The translations under genes and the position numbers were made by a program. The notes beneath the pieces were generated by a model. That model was not told where the DNA came from, searched no databases, and saw only the letters and a program-made list of their open reading frames with translations. Positions 21,307 to 30,638 of a DNA stretch of 39,717 bases are shown in pieces. How positions within the stretch are numbered: position 1 is the stretch's first letter; each line of letters opens with the position of its first letter. Source of the DNA: Pseudomonadota bacterium (GTDB lineage: Bacteria; Pseudomonadota; Gammaproteobacteria; Burkholderiales; Thiobacillaceae); assembly GCA_021802945.1 (NCBI GenBank), contig JAJZRE010000021.1:1-39717 (forward strand), in the 5' to 3' direction.

Positions 21307-22071
21307 TCAGGTTGGCAGACCGCGTGGCTTGCGGGGTGCCTTCTCGAATATCGAATCATAGACCGGAATGGGCAGCCATTTCAGCAACCGCGCCACCCAG
21401 GCCATTTGCCAGGGAATGACAGTATAGGCGCGGCGTTGCGCGATGCAGCGCGCCACTTTGTTAGCGGCCGTTTGGGCTGTCATCTTGAACGGCATGGCAT
21501 AGGGATTGACCTGCGTCATCGGCGTGTCGATGTAGCCGGGTGCGACGGCGACCACGGCGATGCCGCGCGCCTTCAGTTCCAGTCGCAGGGATTCGAGATA
21601 GACCGTGGCGGCGGCCTTTGATGCCGAATAGGCACTGCCGCCCGGCAGTCCGCGTACGCCGGCCACGCTGGATATGCCGCACAGCACGCCGCCCCGTGCC
21701 TGCATGGCAGCGATAAAGGGCTGAAAGGTGTGCACCAGTCCCAGAACGTTGGCGTCCATTACGGCGCGGAACACCGGCGCATCGTCGGCTGCTTCGGTCA
21801 GCGTGCCGACGCTGATGCCGGCCGCCGCAATGACGATATCGGGCGTGCCGACCTCGCTCAAAAACGCTGCGGCCGCCTGCTGCATGGCGGCAGGGTCACG
21901 CACATCGGCCCGGTACAGATGCGCGTCCAGCCCGGCAGCGGTGTCCTGCAGGCCTTCCGGGCGGCGCCCGGCCAGCCCCAGTTGCGCCCCCGCCGCGCCG
22001 TAATGCCGTGCCAGCGCTGCGCCGAGGCCGGAACTGGCCCCGGTGATGAAGACCCGCAGTGGCTTATTCAA
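21307..22071 (-). CDS. Short-chain dehydrogenase/reductase
   Basis: Classical SDR of 254 residues. NAD(P)-binding TGASSGLG is at 10-17, the structural NAG-like motif reads AAAG (82-85), Asn108 is conserved, and the catalytic Ser135, Tyr148 and Lys152 are in place (YSASK). The basic GRR at 35-37 suggests NADP(H). The C-terminus WMAWVARLLKWLP-like segment is amphipathic or hydrophobic and may touch a membrane. The substrate is not recognisable. It lies 30 bases after dsbA in the same operon. Confidence 0.88.
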   Translation of the reverse strand: MNKPLRVFITGASSGLGAALARHYGAAGAQLGLAGRRPEGLQDTAAGLDAHLYRADVRDPAAMQQAAAAFLSEVGTPDIVIAAAGISVGTLTEAADDAPVFRAVMDANVLGLVHTFQPFIAAMQARGGVLCGISSVAGVRGLPGGSAYSASKAAATVYLESLRLELKARGIAVVAVAPGYIDTPMTQVNPYAMPFKMTAQTAANKVARCIAQRRAYTVIPWQMAWVARLLKWLPIPVYDSIFEKAPRKPRGLPT

Positions 22072-22101
22072 TAGCCTGGGCGGAAAGGCCGGCTAAGCGG
22101 C

Positions 22102-22752
22102 TCATTTGCCGGTTTTCTTGCCGCGGCGCTCGCCGCGTGCCTTGGCGATCAACTGGTCGAGGACCTCGAACAGGCGCGGTTCGCTGCCGGTCATCGACTC
22201 CGCGGTCATGAATTTGCCATCGACGATGAAGGTCGGCACGCCGGTGATGCCGTAGGCGCTGGCCAGGCGCGTCCCTTGCATGACCTTGGACTGGATGGAG
22301 AACGAATTGTAGATGCTTTCGAATTTCTTGCGATCCACACCTTGGCGGGCCACCCAGTCACCCAGTACCGCCGGGTCGTTGAGGTTGAGATTCTCCACAT
22401 GATAGGCGTCGAACACCTTGTGGTGCAGGCGGTCGAGCAGACCCATCTGCTCCAGCGTGTAATAGAGCTTGGCGCCGGGCACCCAGTCCGGACGGAAGGC
22501 TGCGGGCACGCGGCGGATCTGCGCATCCTTGGGCAGCTTCTTCAGCCATGCATTGAGGCCGGGCTCGAGCGCGTTGCAATGCGGGCAGCGATACCAGAAA
22601 AACTCCAGCACCTCGATCTTCTTGCCCGTCGCGACCGGCTGCGGCACGCTTACGCGGGTGTAATCGGTGCCCTCGAACGCCTCTTCGGGCGCGGCAACGG
22701 CGGACAAGGACAAGACAGCGGCGGCAAACAGAGCCAAAGCGCGGGTAAACAT
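22102..22752 (-). CDS. dsbA: Thiol:disulfide interchange protein DsbA
   Basis: Periplasmic oxidase that introduces disulfide bonds. The 216-residue precursor has a signal peptide (MFTRALALFAAAVLSLSAVA, cleavage near 20-21), a thioredoxin fold with catalytic CPHC at 56-59 (same dipeptide as E. coli DsbA), a helical insertion, and the cis-proline loop GVPTFIVDGK. A basic tail (KARGERRGKKTGK) ends the protein. It overlaps the SPOR gene by one base (TGATG). Confidence 0.95.
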   Translation of the reverse strand: MFTRALALFAAAVLSLSAVAAPEEAFEGTDYTRVSVPQPVATGKKIEVLEFFWYRCPHCNALEPGLNAWLKKLPKDAQIRRVPAAFRPDWVPGAKLYYTLEQMGLLDRLHHKVFDAYHVENLNLNDPAVLGDWVARQGVDRKKFESIYNSFSIQSKVMQGTRLASAYGITGVPTFIVDGKFMTAESMTGSEPRLFEVLDQLIAKARGERRGKKTGK

Positions 22753-23291
22753 CAAGGCGTCTCCTGTTGGGTGGGAACTTCTTTGACCAGCGTGACGGGA
22801 ATATTGTTCTGCGCGAGCAGGCTGCGGGTACGGTTCACTTCGTCGATGGTACCGAATGGACCGACGCGCACCCGATGCAGCATGCCCTTGCCGGGCACTT
22901 CGCTGGACTGGATGACGGCCTCGACGCCCAGCAGGGCCAGTTGCGCCTTCATGTTGTCGGCCTCGTCGGCGCGCTGGAATGCGCCCGCCTGAAGGTAAAG
23001 CCGCGGCGCGGCCGCGGCCGGGGCGGCAGTGGAGGGCAGCGCGCCCGGGGTGCCGTTGTCCGGCAGTACCTTGTAGAAATCGAAGCTGGGGGCGGTGTCT
23101 GGCTGGGCGGCCGCAGGTGCAGCGGATTTGGCGGGCGCCGCTGCGTGCCGTCCGAGTTTGAAGGGATTGACGCCGGTTGCCCACAGCGCGACGCCCACGG
23201 CGAGTACGGCCCCGACGATGAGGCCGATCAGCACGCCGGTGAAAATGGAACTGCGGCCGCGCTTGGCGGGACGGGATGCGGGTTTGGCCAT
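22752..23291 (-). CDS. SPOR-domain membrane protein
   Basis: The 179-residue protein has a basic cytoplasmic N-terminus, one membrane helix (about 16-39, IFTGVLIGLIVGAVLAVGVALWA), an Ala/Pro-rich periplasmic linker and a C-terminal SPOR domain (about 98-175: LYLQAGAFQRADEADNMKAQLALLGVEAVI...VRVGPFGTIDEVNRTRSLLAQNNI). SPOR domains bind septal peptidoglycan lacking stem peptides, so an FtsN-like or other cell-division role is likely. Its place directly after argS (2-base gap) and before dsbA is a recurring betaproteobacterial arrangement. Confidence 0.9.
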   Translation of the reverse strand: MAKPASRPAKRGRSSIFTGVLIGLIVGAVLAVGVALWATGVNPFKLGRHAAAPAKSAAPAAAQPDTAPSFDFYKVLPDNGTPGALPSTAAPAAAAPRLYLQAGAFQRADEADNMKAQLALLGVEAVIQSSEVPGKGMLHRVRVGPFGTIDEVNRTRSLLAQNNIPVTLVKEVPTQQETP

Positions 23292-23293
23292 GG

Positions 23294-24967
23294 CTACATT
23301 TTCTCCGGGGCGGATACGCCGAGCAAGGCCAGCCCGTTGACGATCGCGATGCGGGCGGCGTCGGCCAGCGCGAGGCGGGCAAGTTTCGTCGACGCATCGT
23401 CGACCAGGAATTTTTCGGCGTTGTACCAGGCGTGGAAATCGCCCGCCAGCATCTGCAGGTAATGCACCAGCAGGTGCGGCGCCAGTTCGCGCGCGGCGGT
23501 GGCGACGGTCTCCGGATATTCGGCCAGGCGCTGCATCAGCGCCAGTTCGTGCGCTGCGGTCAGCGGCGCGAGGTCGGCGGCGTCGAGCGCGTCGGCCATG
23601 CCGCCCCATTCCTCGAACACCCGGCAGATGCGCGCGTGCGCGTACTGCACGTAGTACACCGGGTTGTCGTTGTTTCGGGCAAGCGCGAGGTCGACGTCGA
23701 AGATGTATTCGGTGTCGGCCTTGCGACTGAGCAGGAAGAAGCGCACTGCGTCCTTGCTGGTCCACTCGATGAGGTCGCGCAGGGTGACGTAGCTGCCGGC
23801 GCGCTTGGAGATCTTCACCTCCTCGCCGCCGCGCATCACGCGCACCATCGTGTGCAGCAGGTAGTCGGGATAGCCCTCGGGGATGCCGACGCTGGCGGCC
23901 TGCAGACCGGCCCGCACGCGGGCGATGGTGCCGTGGTGGTCGGTGCCCTGGATGTTGATCGCGCGCTCGAAGCCGCGCGTCCACTTGGCGATGTGGTAGG
24001 CGACGTCCGGCACGAAGTAGGTGTAGGTGCCGTCGGACTTCTTCATCACGCGGTCCTTGTCGTCGCCGTAGTCGGTGGTCCGGAGCCACAGCGCGCCATC
24101 CTGCTCGTAGGTCTTGCCGGCGTCGACCAGCTTCTGCACCGTCGCCGCGACGCGACCGCCGGTGTACAGGCTCGACTCCAGATAGTAGTTGTCGAAGCGC
24201 ACCGCGAACGCTTGCAGATCGAGATCCTGCTCGTGGCGCAGGTAGGCCACCGCGAACTGGCGGATCGCGTCGAGGTCGTTGACGTCGCCCGATGCGGTGT
24301 ATTCGCGGTCATCCGACTTCACCGTCTTCTTCGCGAGGAAATCCGCCGCGATGTCGGCAATGTAGTCGCCGTTGTAGGCCGCTTCAGGCCATTCCGCGTC
24401 GCCCGGCTTCAGGCCCCTGGCGCGCGCCCGCACGCTGTTGGCGAGCGTGGTGATCTGCACGCCGGCGTCGTTGTAGTAGAACTCGCGATAGACGTCCCAG
24501 CCCTGCGCCGCGTAGAGATTGCAGATCGCGTCGCCGAGCGCGGCCTGGCGGCCGTGGCCGACATGCAGCGGACCGGTCGGGTTGGCCGAGACGAACTCGA
24601 CCAGCACCTTGTGGCCTTTGCCTGCGTCGCCGCGGCCGAATGCGGCGCCATCGGCACGCACGCGCCGGACGATGCCGTGCCAGGCGGCCGGCGCGAGGTG
24701 GAAGTTGATGAAGCCGGCGCCGGCGATTTCCGCCCTGGCGATCAGCGGCGATTTCGGCAGTTCGGTGAGGATGCGCTGCGCCAGCTCGCGCGGATTCTGC
24801 TTCAGCGGCCGCGCCAGCTGCATCGCGGCATTGCTGGAAAAGTCGCCGTGGGCGGGATTCTTCGGGCGTTCGATTTCGAGGCTGACCGGGGCGTCGGGCG
24901 CCACGGTTTCGAGGGCGATGCCGATCAGCAGGGCGAGTTGTTCTTTGAGCGGATGGGTGTCGGACAT
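23294..24967 (-). CDS. argS: Arginyl-tRNA synthetase
   Basis: Class I aminoacyl-tRNA synthetase that charges tRNA-Arg. The 557-residue protein has the N-terminal additional domain, the HIGH-type motif in [20 protein letters not shown] (HVGH) and a KMSKS-like KISKR followed by [12 protein letters not shown]-terminal DALR anticodon domain ends [12 protein letters not shown]. Start [11 protein letters not shown] at 24967 is chosen by homology; a start 30 bases upstream (MRAQSLL) is possible. No strong ribosome site is seen for either. It heads the operon argS-SPOR-dsbA-SDR-regulator. Confidence 0.96.
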   Translation of the reverse strand: MSDTHPLKEQLALLIGIALETVAPDAPVSLEIERPKNPAHGDFSSNAAMQLARPLKQNPRELAQRILTELPKSPLIARAEIAGAGFINFHLAPAAWHGIVRRVRADGAAFGRGDAGKGHKVLVEFVSANPTGPLHVGHGRQAALGDAICNLYAAQGWDVYREFYYNDAGVQITTLANSVRARARGLKPGDAEWPEAAYNGDYIADIAADFLAKKTVKSDDREYTASGDVNDLDAIRQFAVAYLRHEQDLDLQAFAVRFDNYYLESSLYTGGRVAATVQKLVDAGKTYEQDGALWLRTTDYGDDKDRVMKKSDGTYTYFVPDVAYHIAKWTRGFERAINIQGTDHHGTIARVRAGLQAASVGIPEGYPDYLLHTMVRVMRGGEEVKISKRAGSYVTLRDLIEWTSKDAVRFFLLSRKADTEYIFDVDLALARNNDNPVYYVQYAHARICRVFEEWGGMADALDAADLAPLTAAHELALMQRLAEYPETVATAARELAPHLLVHYLQMLAGDFHAWYNAEKFLVDDASTKLARLALADAARIAIVNGLALLGVSAPEKM

Positions 24968-25082
24968 GGGTACAAAGAGGAGGGACTGCGCGCGCATCCT
25001 CAGTGTTCAGAATGGGTAGCCCGCGATTATAAGCGCCGCGCGCAGTGCATCCAAACGCGAGCGGCAATGGCGCGCCGGCAAC

Positions 25083-27242
25083 TCAAAACACCAGCGGGTC
25101 GACATCCAGCGACCAGCGCGCGATGCGCGGCTTGATGGTGTCGAGCTGCGGCCGCCAGTCGCGCACGAAGGCCTGCAGGGCCTGGCGCTGCGCCGACTGG
25201 ATCAAGAGCTGCGCGCGCTCCAGGTCGGCCACGCGCGCCATCGGCGCGGGCGTGGCGCCGAACACGCTGACCTCCGCGCTGGCGGGCGCCAGCGCCGCGG
25301 CGCGGTGCAGGAAGGCGAGCGCCGCGTCCATCGTGGCGGCTTCGGCGCGCAGCAGCACCTGGCGGGTGAACGGCGGCAGCTCGAGCTGGCGGCGTTCGGC
25401 CAGCAGCTCGCGCGCGTAGCCGGCGTAGTCGTGGCGCTGCAGGTAGCGGAACAGCGGATGGTCGGGAAAGGCGGTCTGGATCAGCACGCGGCCGGGCTTG
25501 TCGGCGCGCCCGGCGCGCCCCGCGACCTGCATCAGCTGGGCGAACAGGCGCTCGGTGGCGCGGAAGTCGGGGCTGTAGAGCGCGCCGTCGGTGTCGAGGA
25601 TCAGCGCCAGCGTCATGTTGGGGAAGTCATGCCCCTTGGCCAGCATCTGGGTGCCGACCAGGATGTCGACTTCGCCGCCGTGCACCGCCTCGCCGAGCTC
25701 GGCCCAGGCGCGCGGCCGCATGGTGTCGCGGTCGATGCGGCGGATGCGCGCCGCGGGCAGGCAGGCGGCCAGCGTTTCCTCCAGCCGCTGCGTGCCCTGG
25801 CCAAGCGCCTTGAGATCGGGGTTGCCGCAGCCCGGGCATTCGGCCGGGATGCGCGTCTCGAATCCGCAGTGGTGGCATTTCAACCGCTGAGACGTGCGGT
25901 GCAGCACCAGCCGCGCCGAGCAGCGCGGGCAGGGCGACACCCAGGCGCAGCTCGGGCAGTACAGCGCCGGCGCGTAGCCGCGCCGGTTGAGGAACACCAG
26001 GCTTTGCTCGCCGCGCGCAAGCGTTTCGGTGAGCGCCGCGAGGGCGGGGCGGGTGAGGCCGTTGTCGGCCGGGATGTGCTTGAGGTCGACGAGCGCGATC
26101 TCCGGCAGCTGCGCCCGACTGACCGCGCGCTGCTTGAGTTCGGTCAGCTGGTAGCGCCCGTTCAGGGCCTGCGCATAACTCTCCAGCGAAGGCGTGGCCG
26201 AGCCGAGCACCACCGGCACGCCGGATTGCTTGCCGCGCGCGATGGCGACGTCGCGCGCCGAATAGCGCAGGCCGTCCTGCTGCTTGAACGAGGCGTCGTG
26301 CTCCTCGTCGACCACGATCAGCCCCAGGCGGGAAAGCGGCGCGAACACCGACAGCCGGGTGCCGAGCAGCACGTCGCAGTCGGGCGCGGCAAGCCAGTTT
26401 TCGGTGCGCGCCGACTCGGCCAGCCCGCTGTGCAGGGTGGCGAAGCGGCGCCCGGGGAAGCGGCGGCGGAAATGCTGTTCCAGCTGCGGGGTGAGGGCGA
26501 TCTCGGGAATCAGCACCAGTGCCTGCCGGTTCGCCGCGAGCACGGCGTCGATCAGGCGCAGATACAGTTCGGTCTTGCCGCTGCCGGTCACGCCGTGGAT
26601 CAGATGGACGCCGAACTGCCCCAGAACCGGGAGCAAGCGGTCGAGTGCCGCCTGTTGCTCGGACGTGGCGGCGGGGGCGTCGGAGGTCGGCGGCGCGCCG
26701 TCGGTGTGCGGCGGCACGCGCGACCATTCCGCCCAGCCGCCCGCCGTCAGCGCTGCGGCGTGGCGGCCCTGCTTCCGTTCGCGCAACGCATCGCTCGCCT
26801 GCGGTGCCACGCGCAGGGCGTCGAGCAGGGCGCGTTGCGCCTTGGCGCGGGCGGGCAGTACCGCCGACCGACCCGCCTCGGTCACAACCAGCCAGGGCGC
26901 ATCCGCGACGAACGGGGCGGCATTGCGCAGGCGCGGCGGCAGCGTGGCCAGCAGGATCGCGCCCAGCGGATAGTGGTAATAGTCGGCGCAAAACCGCGCC
27001 AAGCGGAGGATGTCGGGGGACAGCGCCGGGCGGTCGTCCAGCACACGGATCACGTCGCGCAGCCTGTCCGCCACGACGGTGCTGTCAGTCTGCTGTCCAA
27101 GCGCGATGCCGACCTGAAGGGTGCGCCCGAACGGGACTTCGACCAGGCTGCCCGCCTGCACCCCGCCGAGACGCTCCGGCAGGCGATAGTCGAACAGCCG
27201 GTGGAGCGGCGTATCGAGCGCGACCTGGACGATGGACGGCAT
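25083..27242 (-). CDS. priA: Primosomal helicase PriA
   Basis: 3'-to-5' superfamily 2 helicase that restarts stalled replication forks. The 719-residue protein has the N-terminal 3'-end-binding domain, Walker A GVTGSGKT (217-224), DEEH box (312-315), a zinc-binding insert with eight cysteines (429, 432, 438, 441, 456, 459, 469, 472), and helicase motifs VGTQMLAKGHDFPNMTL and QVAGRAGR. All are intact. The 333-bp region upstream carries two perfect DnaA boxes. Confidence 0.96.
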   Translation of the reverse strand: MPSIVQVALDTPLHRLFDYRLPERLGGVQAGSLVEVPFGRTLQVGIALGQQTDSTVVADRLRDVIRVLDDRPALSPDILRLARFCADYYHYPLGAILLATLPPRLRNAAPFVADAPWLVVTEAGRSAVLPARAKAQRALLDALRVAPQASDALRERKQGRHAAALTAGGWAEWSRVPPHTDGAPPTSDAPAATSEQQAALDRLLPVLGQFGVHLIHGVTGSGKTELYLRLIDAVLAANRQALVLIPEIALTPQLEQHFRRRFPGRRFATLHSGLAESARTENWLAAPDCDVLLGTRLSVFAPLSRLGLIVVDEEHDASFKQQDGLRYSARDVAIARGKQSGVPVVLGSATPSLESYAQALNGRYQLTELKQRAVSRAQLPEIALVDLKHIPADNGLTRPALAALTETLARGEQSLVFLNRRGYAPALYCPSCAWVSPCPRCSARLVLHRTSQRLKCHHCGFETRIPAECPGCGNPDLKALGQGTQRLEETLAACLPAARIRRIDRDTMRPRAWAELGEAVHGGEVDILVGTQMLAKGHDFPNMTLALILDTDGALYSPDFRATERLFAQLMQVAGRAGRADKPGRVLIQTAFPDHPLFRYLQRHDYAGYARELLAERRQLELPPFTRQVLLRAEAATMDAALAFLHRAAALAPASAEVSVFGATPAPMARVADLERAQLLIQSAQRQALQAFVRDWRPQLDTIKPRIARWSLDVDPLVF

Positions 27243-27575
27243 CTTAGCGGCGAGTCTTGTTCGAATGTCGGGAAAAGTTCACTAAGTGATTGTTAGTCAA
27301 GCGTTATTCAATATTGTCCACGCAAACTGTGGATAATTGTGTGAGTGATTTGTGTTCACTGCCCCCCAACGCCCATCTACAGGCATCCCGTCGCGCAGGC
27401 TAAAAAGCAGGCAGACCGGTAAACCCATATTATTCAGGCGCTTACGAACAGTGTCCGGCTGTCAAGCGCTTGACGCAAAAAAAGTTCCCCTGCGCCAAAA
27501 ATGTGCATAAGTCAATGCTTCTATTGTCCGAAATACGGGCGTTTGCGCACCGGGTGAGTGCATGGCGCCGTGTTT
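27243..27575. promoter_or_regulatory. Gene-free region upstream of priA with DnaA boxes
   Basis: No open reading frame of note is seen. Two 9-mers match the DnaA box TTATNCACA exactly: TGTGGATAA at 27328-27336 and TGTGCATAA at 27502-27510 (both as reverse complements). TTGTCCACG (27314-27322) and TTATTCAAT (27304-27312) are near matches. There is an AT-rich stretch at about 27280-27345 and a perfect 14-bp palindrome GTCAAGCGCTTGAC at 27461-27474, half of which (GTCAAGCG) recurs at 27297. It may hold the priA promoter under DnaA control or a DnaA-binding replication element; the true oriC would be expected beside dnaA, which is not in the window. Confidence 0.5.
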
Positions 27576-28406
27576 TTACCTGATTGGTGCCTGCTGAATA
27601 CCGGCGATCACCCAGCCGCCCTGGCCGCCCGCCGGTCTGGTCAGGTGCCAGACTTCGTCGAGCGGCATGGCGCCTTGATCGGCCGCTTCCCGGACAAGGC
27701 CGGTGAAGCGCACGCTGACGATATGGCGGCCGCCCTCGTCGGCGGCGTCAAGCACCTCGGCGTCGAGCGTCATCACGTCGGTGGTCTGCGCGGCCTCGCC
27801 CCGTTCGGCCAGTTGCATGCGGATTTCGGCGAACACTTCAGGCGTGGTGAAGGCGCGCAGATCGTCCAGGTTGCCGGCGTCGAACGCGGCCTGCAAACGG
27901 ATGAAGTTGAGCTTGGCTTCGCGCGCGAAGGCGTCGGCGTCGAATCCGGGCGGGAAGCTGCGGACGGCATGACTGCTGCCCGGCGCGGCGGGCATGGCGT
28001 CGAGGGCGGCCGGTGCATCGGGTGGCATGCCGGCATATTGCATGGCGGGTGCCGGCGCGTTGCGGCGCATGAAGAAGCGGAACAGCATGAAGACGGCCAT
28101 CGCAAGCAGCGCCAGCATCATGAAATTGGCCATGTCCTCGCCAAAGCCGAAGTGGGAAGCCAGCGCGGCCAGGCCCAGGCCCGCAGCCAGACCGGCGATC
28201 GGGCCCATCCAGCTGCGCTTCTGCGGCGCAGTCGCCGGCGCGGCGCCAGGCTGCTGCTGGGTGGGGGTGGCGGTCGTTTGCTTGGCCGGCGCGGTGCGCT
28301 GCATGCCGAAGGACTTGCTGCCGCCGAGGCGCTTGGCCTCGGCGTCATGGGCGGCGAACCCGAAGGTGAGAAACACGGCGAACAGGCTGACCAGGAAATG
28401 TTTCAC
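27576..28406 (-). CDS. Tim44-like domain membrane protein
   Basis: The 276-residue protein begins with a signal-like hydrophobic segment ending AHDAEAKRLGGSKSFGMQR, a family hallmark. A Gln/Pro/Ala-rich linker, one or two membrane helices (about 72-110) and a C-terminal Tim44-like domain (about 155-275) follow. Its role in bacteria is unclear. The start is a GTG at 28406 with GGAG seven bases upstream; longer in-frame extensions lack a ribosome site and do not resemble the family. An inverted repeat flanking a TATAAA box lies upstream. Confidence 0.85.
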   Translation of the reverse strand: MKHFLVSLFAVFLTFGFAAHDAEAKRLGGSKSFGMQRTAPAKQTTATPTQQQPGAAPATAPQKRSWMGPIAGLAAGLGLAALASHFGFGEDMANFMMLALLAMAVFMLFRFFMRRNAPAPAMQYAGMPPDAPAALDAMPAAPGSSHAVRSFPPGFDADAFAREAKLNFIRLQAAFDAGNLDDLRAFTTPEVFAEIRMQLAERGEAAQTTDVMTLDAEVLDAADEGGRHIVSVRFTGLVREAADQGAMPLDEVWHLTRPAGGQGGWVIAGIQQAPIR

Positions 28407-28463
28407 GAGGGGGCTCCGTAATGGCAATGAGGCTGAGTATGGTGGCGCAAATGGGGACATGTT

Positions 28464-28504
28464 GAACAGTCGATTTTTATACGCGGACTGTTCGAAATTT
28501 TCGA
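28464..28504 (-). promoter_or_regulatory. Candidate promoter and operator of the Tim44-domain gene
   Basis: GAACAGTC (28464-28471) and GACTGTTC (28486-28493) form a perfect inverted repeat with a 14-base centre. Read on the minus strand, that centre contains TATAAA, a good -10 box. Next to it TCGAAA-T-TTTCGA (28492-28504) is another perfect palindrome. A regulator binding there would cover the promoter. Inferred from sequence only. Confidence 0.4.
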
Positions 28505-28521
28505 TTCGTCCGTGTAATGAA

Positions 28522-29598
28522 TCAGTTTCCGCTTGTTGCGCGCACGGCGCGGCTGCGGCTGTGCACGGCCTCGACGAGCACGCCGACATTGTCCGGGTTG
28601 GTGAACTGCGAAATGCCGTGGCCGAGGTTGAACACGTGGCCGGGGTGCTTGCCGTAGCTGTCGATGATGCGATGCGCTTCGGCGCGGATGCGCTCCGGCG
28701 TGCCGTGCAGGGCGCAGGGGTCGAGGTTGCCCTGCAGCGCCACCTGGTCGCCGACGCGGCGGCGCGCCTCGCCGATGTCCAGCGTCCAGTCCAGCCCCAC
28801 CGCGTCGGCGCCGCTGCCGGCCATGGCTTCGAGCCAGTTGCCGCCGCCCTTGGTGAAGATGATGCTGGGGATGCGGCGGCCTTCGCGTTCCTTGATGAGG
28901 CCGGCGACGATGCGCTCCATGTAGGAAAGCGAGAACTCCCTGTAGGCGTGCGGGGTGAGGCTGCCGCCCCAGGAATCGAAAATCATCACCGCCTGCGCAC
29001 CGGCCTCGATCTGCGCGTTGAGATAGTCGACCACCGCGCGGGTGTTCACTTCCAGGATGCGGTGCAGCAGGTCGGGACGGCTGTACAGCATGGTCTTGAT
29101 GTGGCGGTAGTCGTCCGAACTGCCGCCTTCGACCATGTAGCAGGCGAGCGTGTACGGGCTGCCGGAAAAGCCGATCAGCGGCACCGAGCCGTCGAGTGCG
29201 CGGCGGATCGAGCGCACCGCATCCATGACGTAGCCAAGCTTGTCGGTCGGGTCGGGCGCCGAGAGGTCGCGGATTTCCCATTCGTCGCGCAAGGGGCGCT
29301 CGAAGCGCGGCCCTTCGCCCTGGGCGAAATACAGCCCCAGCCCCATCGCGTCGGGCACGGTGAGGATGTCGGAAAACAGGATCGCGGCGTCGAGCGGATA
29401 ACGCGCCAGCGGCTGCAGCGTCACCTCGGTCGCCAGATCGGGCGTCTTGCACAGGGTCAGGAAATCGCCGGCGCGCGCGCGCGTGGCGTTGTATTCCGGC
29501 AGGTAGCGGCCGGCCTGGCGCATCAGCCACAGCGGGGTGTAGTCGGTGGGCTGGCGCAGCAGCGCGCGCAGGAAGGTATCGTTCTTGAGGACGGACAT
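28522..29598 (-). CDS. hemE: Uroporphyrinogen decarboxylase
   Basis: Converts uroporphyrinogen III to coproporphyrinogen III in haem biosynthesis. The 358-residue protein has the N-terminal signature [15 protein letters not shown], then [14 protein letters not shown] with the catalytic aspartate, [21 protein letters not shown] and the C-terminal [19 protein letters not shown]. Start MSVLKNDTF at 29598 fits the family; a GTG 12 bases upstream is less likely. No clear ribosome site is seen. Confidence 0.96.
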   Translation of the reverse strand: MSVLKNDTFLRALLRQPTDYTPLWLMRQAGRYLPEYNATRARAGDFLTLCKTPDLATEVTLQPLARYPLDAAILFSDILTVPDAMGLGLYFAQGEGPRFERPLRDEWEIRDLSAPDPTDKLGYVMDAVRSIRRALDGSVPLIGFSGSPYTLACYMVEGGSSDDYRHIKTMLYSRPDLLHRILEVNTRAVVDYLNAQIEAGAQAVMIFDSWGGSLTPHAYREFSLSYMERIVAGLIKEREGRRIPSIIFTKGGGNWLEAMAGSGADAVGLDWTLDIGEARRRVGDQVALQGNLDPCALHGTPERIRAEAHRIIDSYGKHPGHVFNLGHGISQFTNPDNVGVLVEAVHSRSRAVRATSGN

Positions 29599-29679
29599 GG
29601 CTGAGGCCACAAAAGGGGCCGGGACGCAAAGCCGGCATTTTAGCAGGCTTGGCGTCGCGGACCCGGAGGCCGCGGCAGA

Positions 29680-29895
29680 TCAGATGCGGCGGAAAGTCCA
29701 GTCGCCGCGTCCGGCCGGGCAAGCCAGCACGTCGTGCGGCTTCCGGCCATCGATCGCCATCGCGGCATGGCGGCCGCCGCCGCGTGCTTCGCCGCGCGGG
29801 GTGAAGTGGCAGGCGCGGCCATCGTGGCGCCACACCACCGGGACGCCGGGGCGGCCCACCAGCGCGGCCAGGGCCAGCGAAACGGTCATCTTCAT
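29680..29895 (-). CDS. Small hypothetical protein
   Basis: A possible 71-residue protein starting MKMTVSLALAALVG, which looks like a short signal peptide, followed by a basic, Gly/Arg-rich region with WRHDGRACHF and a final WTFRRI. I do not recognise a family. The region lies between hemE and the next small secreted protein on the same strand, and a run without a gene would leave about 380 bases empty. In such GC-rich DNA an open frame of this size can occur by chance, so support is modest. Confidence 0.4.
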   Translation of the reverse strand: MKMTVSLALAALVGRPGVPVVWRHDGRACHFTPRGEARGGGRHAAMAIDGRKPHDVLACPAGRGDWTFRRI

Positions 29896-29979
29896 AACCG
29901 TGCGCCTTGCCTGTCGTGATCGCGGCCTAACGGCGAAAAAATCCATCCGTGGCGGCGCGGCCTGCGCGCCGCACCAGGC

Positions 29980-30396
29980 TCAGTTGAATCGCGGGCCGCG
30001 CTGGTAGGCATAGCGTTCCTGGCGATCATGCTTTTCCGCCCGGATGTTGCGGCTCGCGAGATCGAGCGCGCGCTCGAGATGGCGGAATTCGCGGCCGTCA
30101 ATGGCGCCATCTGCACGGAAATGGCGCTCCATCTTGCGAATTGCGCGTTGTTCGTGCATCAATTCGCGAAATTCGGCACGGGTCAGGCGACCGCTGTGCA
30201 TGCCTGACCGAATGCGTTCCATCTGCCGCGCCTGCCGCGCTTCGATCAGCTGCGCATGCATCCGGCTTTGCTGATAGGCGTGGCCATCGTGGCCGTAAGT
30301 GTCAGGGTTCCAGCCTGCTTGTGCGCCGGTCGCAGCGAGCGCCAGGGTGCCCAGGATCATCATGCCGAGACGTGTTTTCATCAGAATGCTTTTCAT
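29980..30396 (-). CDS. Secreted small helical protein, function unknown
   Basis: A 138-residue protein with a signal peptide (MKSILMKTRLGMMILGTLALAATGAQA, cleavage near 27) and a charged, helical mature part. The mature part is rich in Arg, Glu, His and Met and contains two related segments, SGRLTRAEFRELMHEQRAI and DGAIDGREFRHLERAL. These look like degenerate EF-hand halves (helix, Gly/Asp turn, xxEF). It is probably periplasmic. AGGAG six bases before the ATG makes this a well-supported gene. The EF-hand genes at 32.3-33.1 kb are distant relatives at most. Confidence 0.75.
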   Translation of the reverse strand: MKSILMKTRLGMMILGTLALAATGAQAGWNPDTYGHDGHAYQQSRMHAQLIEARQARQMERIRSGMHSGRLTRAEFRELMHEQRAIRKMERHFRADGAIDGREFRHLERALDLASRNIRAEKHDRQERYAYQRGPRFN

Positions 30397-30561
30397 GGTG
30401 AGGCTCCTGTTCTGTTGAGTCGTGTCGCCGCCGCGTTTCATGGCGGACACCCGCACAGTAGGCGCCCCGTGTAAGCAGCATGTTTGGATCGGGTTACGAG
30501 GTGTAAGGCAATGTAACGGCGACGGGTTGCCGGCTGTCCTCGCGGCAAGCGCGCAAGATTC

Positions 30562-30590
30562 TGTGTCACATATCGTTAATAGGTTAGAAT
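30562..30590 (+). promoter_or_regulatory. Weak candidate promoter of the fadL-like gene
   Basis: TAGAAT (30585-30590) fits a -10 box well, but the -35 position 17 bases upstream (TGTGTC) is poor. The region lies about 50 bases before the start codon, within a locally AT-rich part of the 182-bp gap. Confidence 0.3.
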
Positions 30591-30638
30591 TTTCGACTTT
30601 TCTAAAACCAATAACCCGTTTTTCCGGGAGACCCCCTG

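Noticed and set aside
22752..24089. 445-residue frame fusing a basic sequence to the SPOR protein, and a 431-residue frame extending dsbA
   Set aside because: The extra parts are other-frame readings of argS and the SPOR gene; ribosome sites, signal peptide and family starts fix the shorter genes.
28399..28410. TGTTTCACGAGG as a third parS
   Set aside because: Only the left half matches; the sequence is the start of the Tim44-domain gene with its GTG codon.
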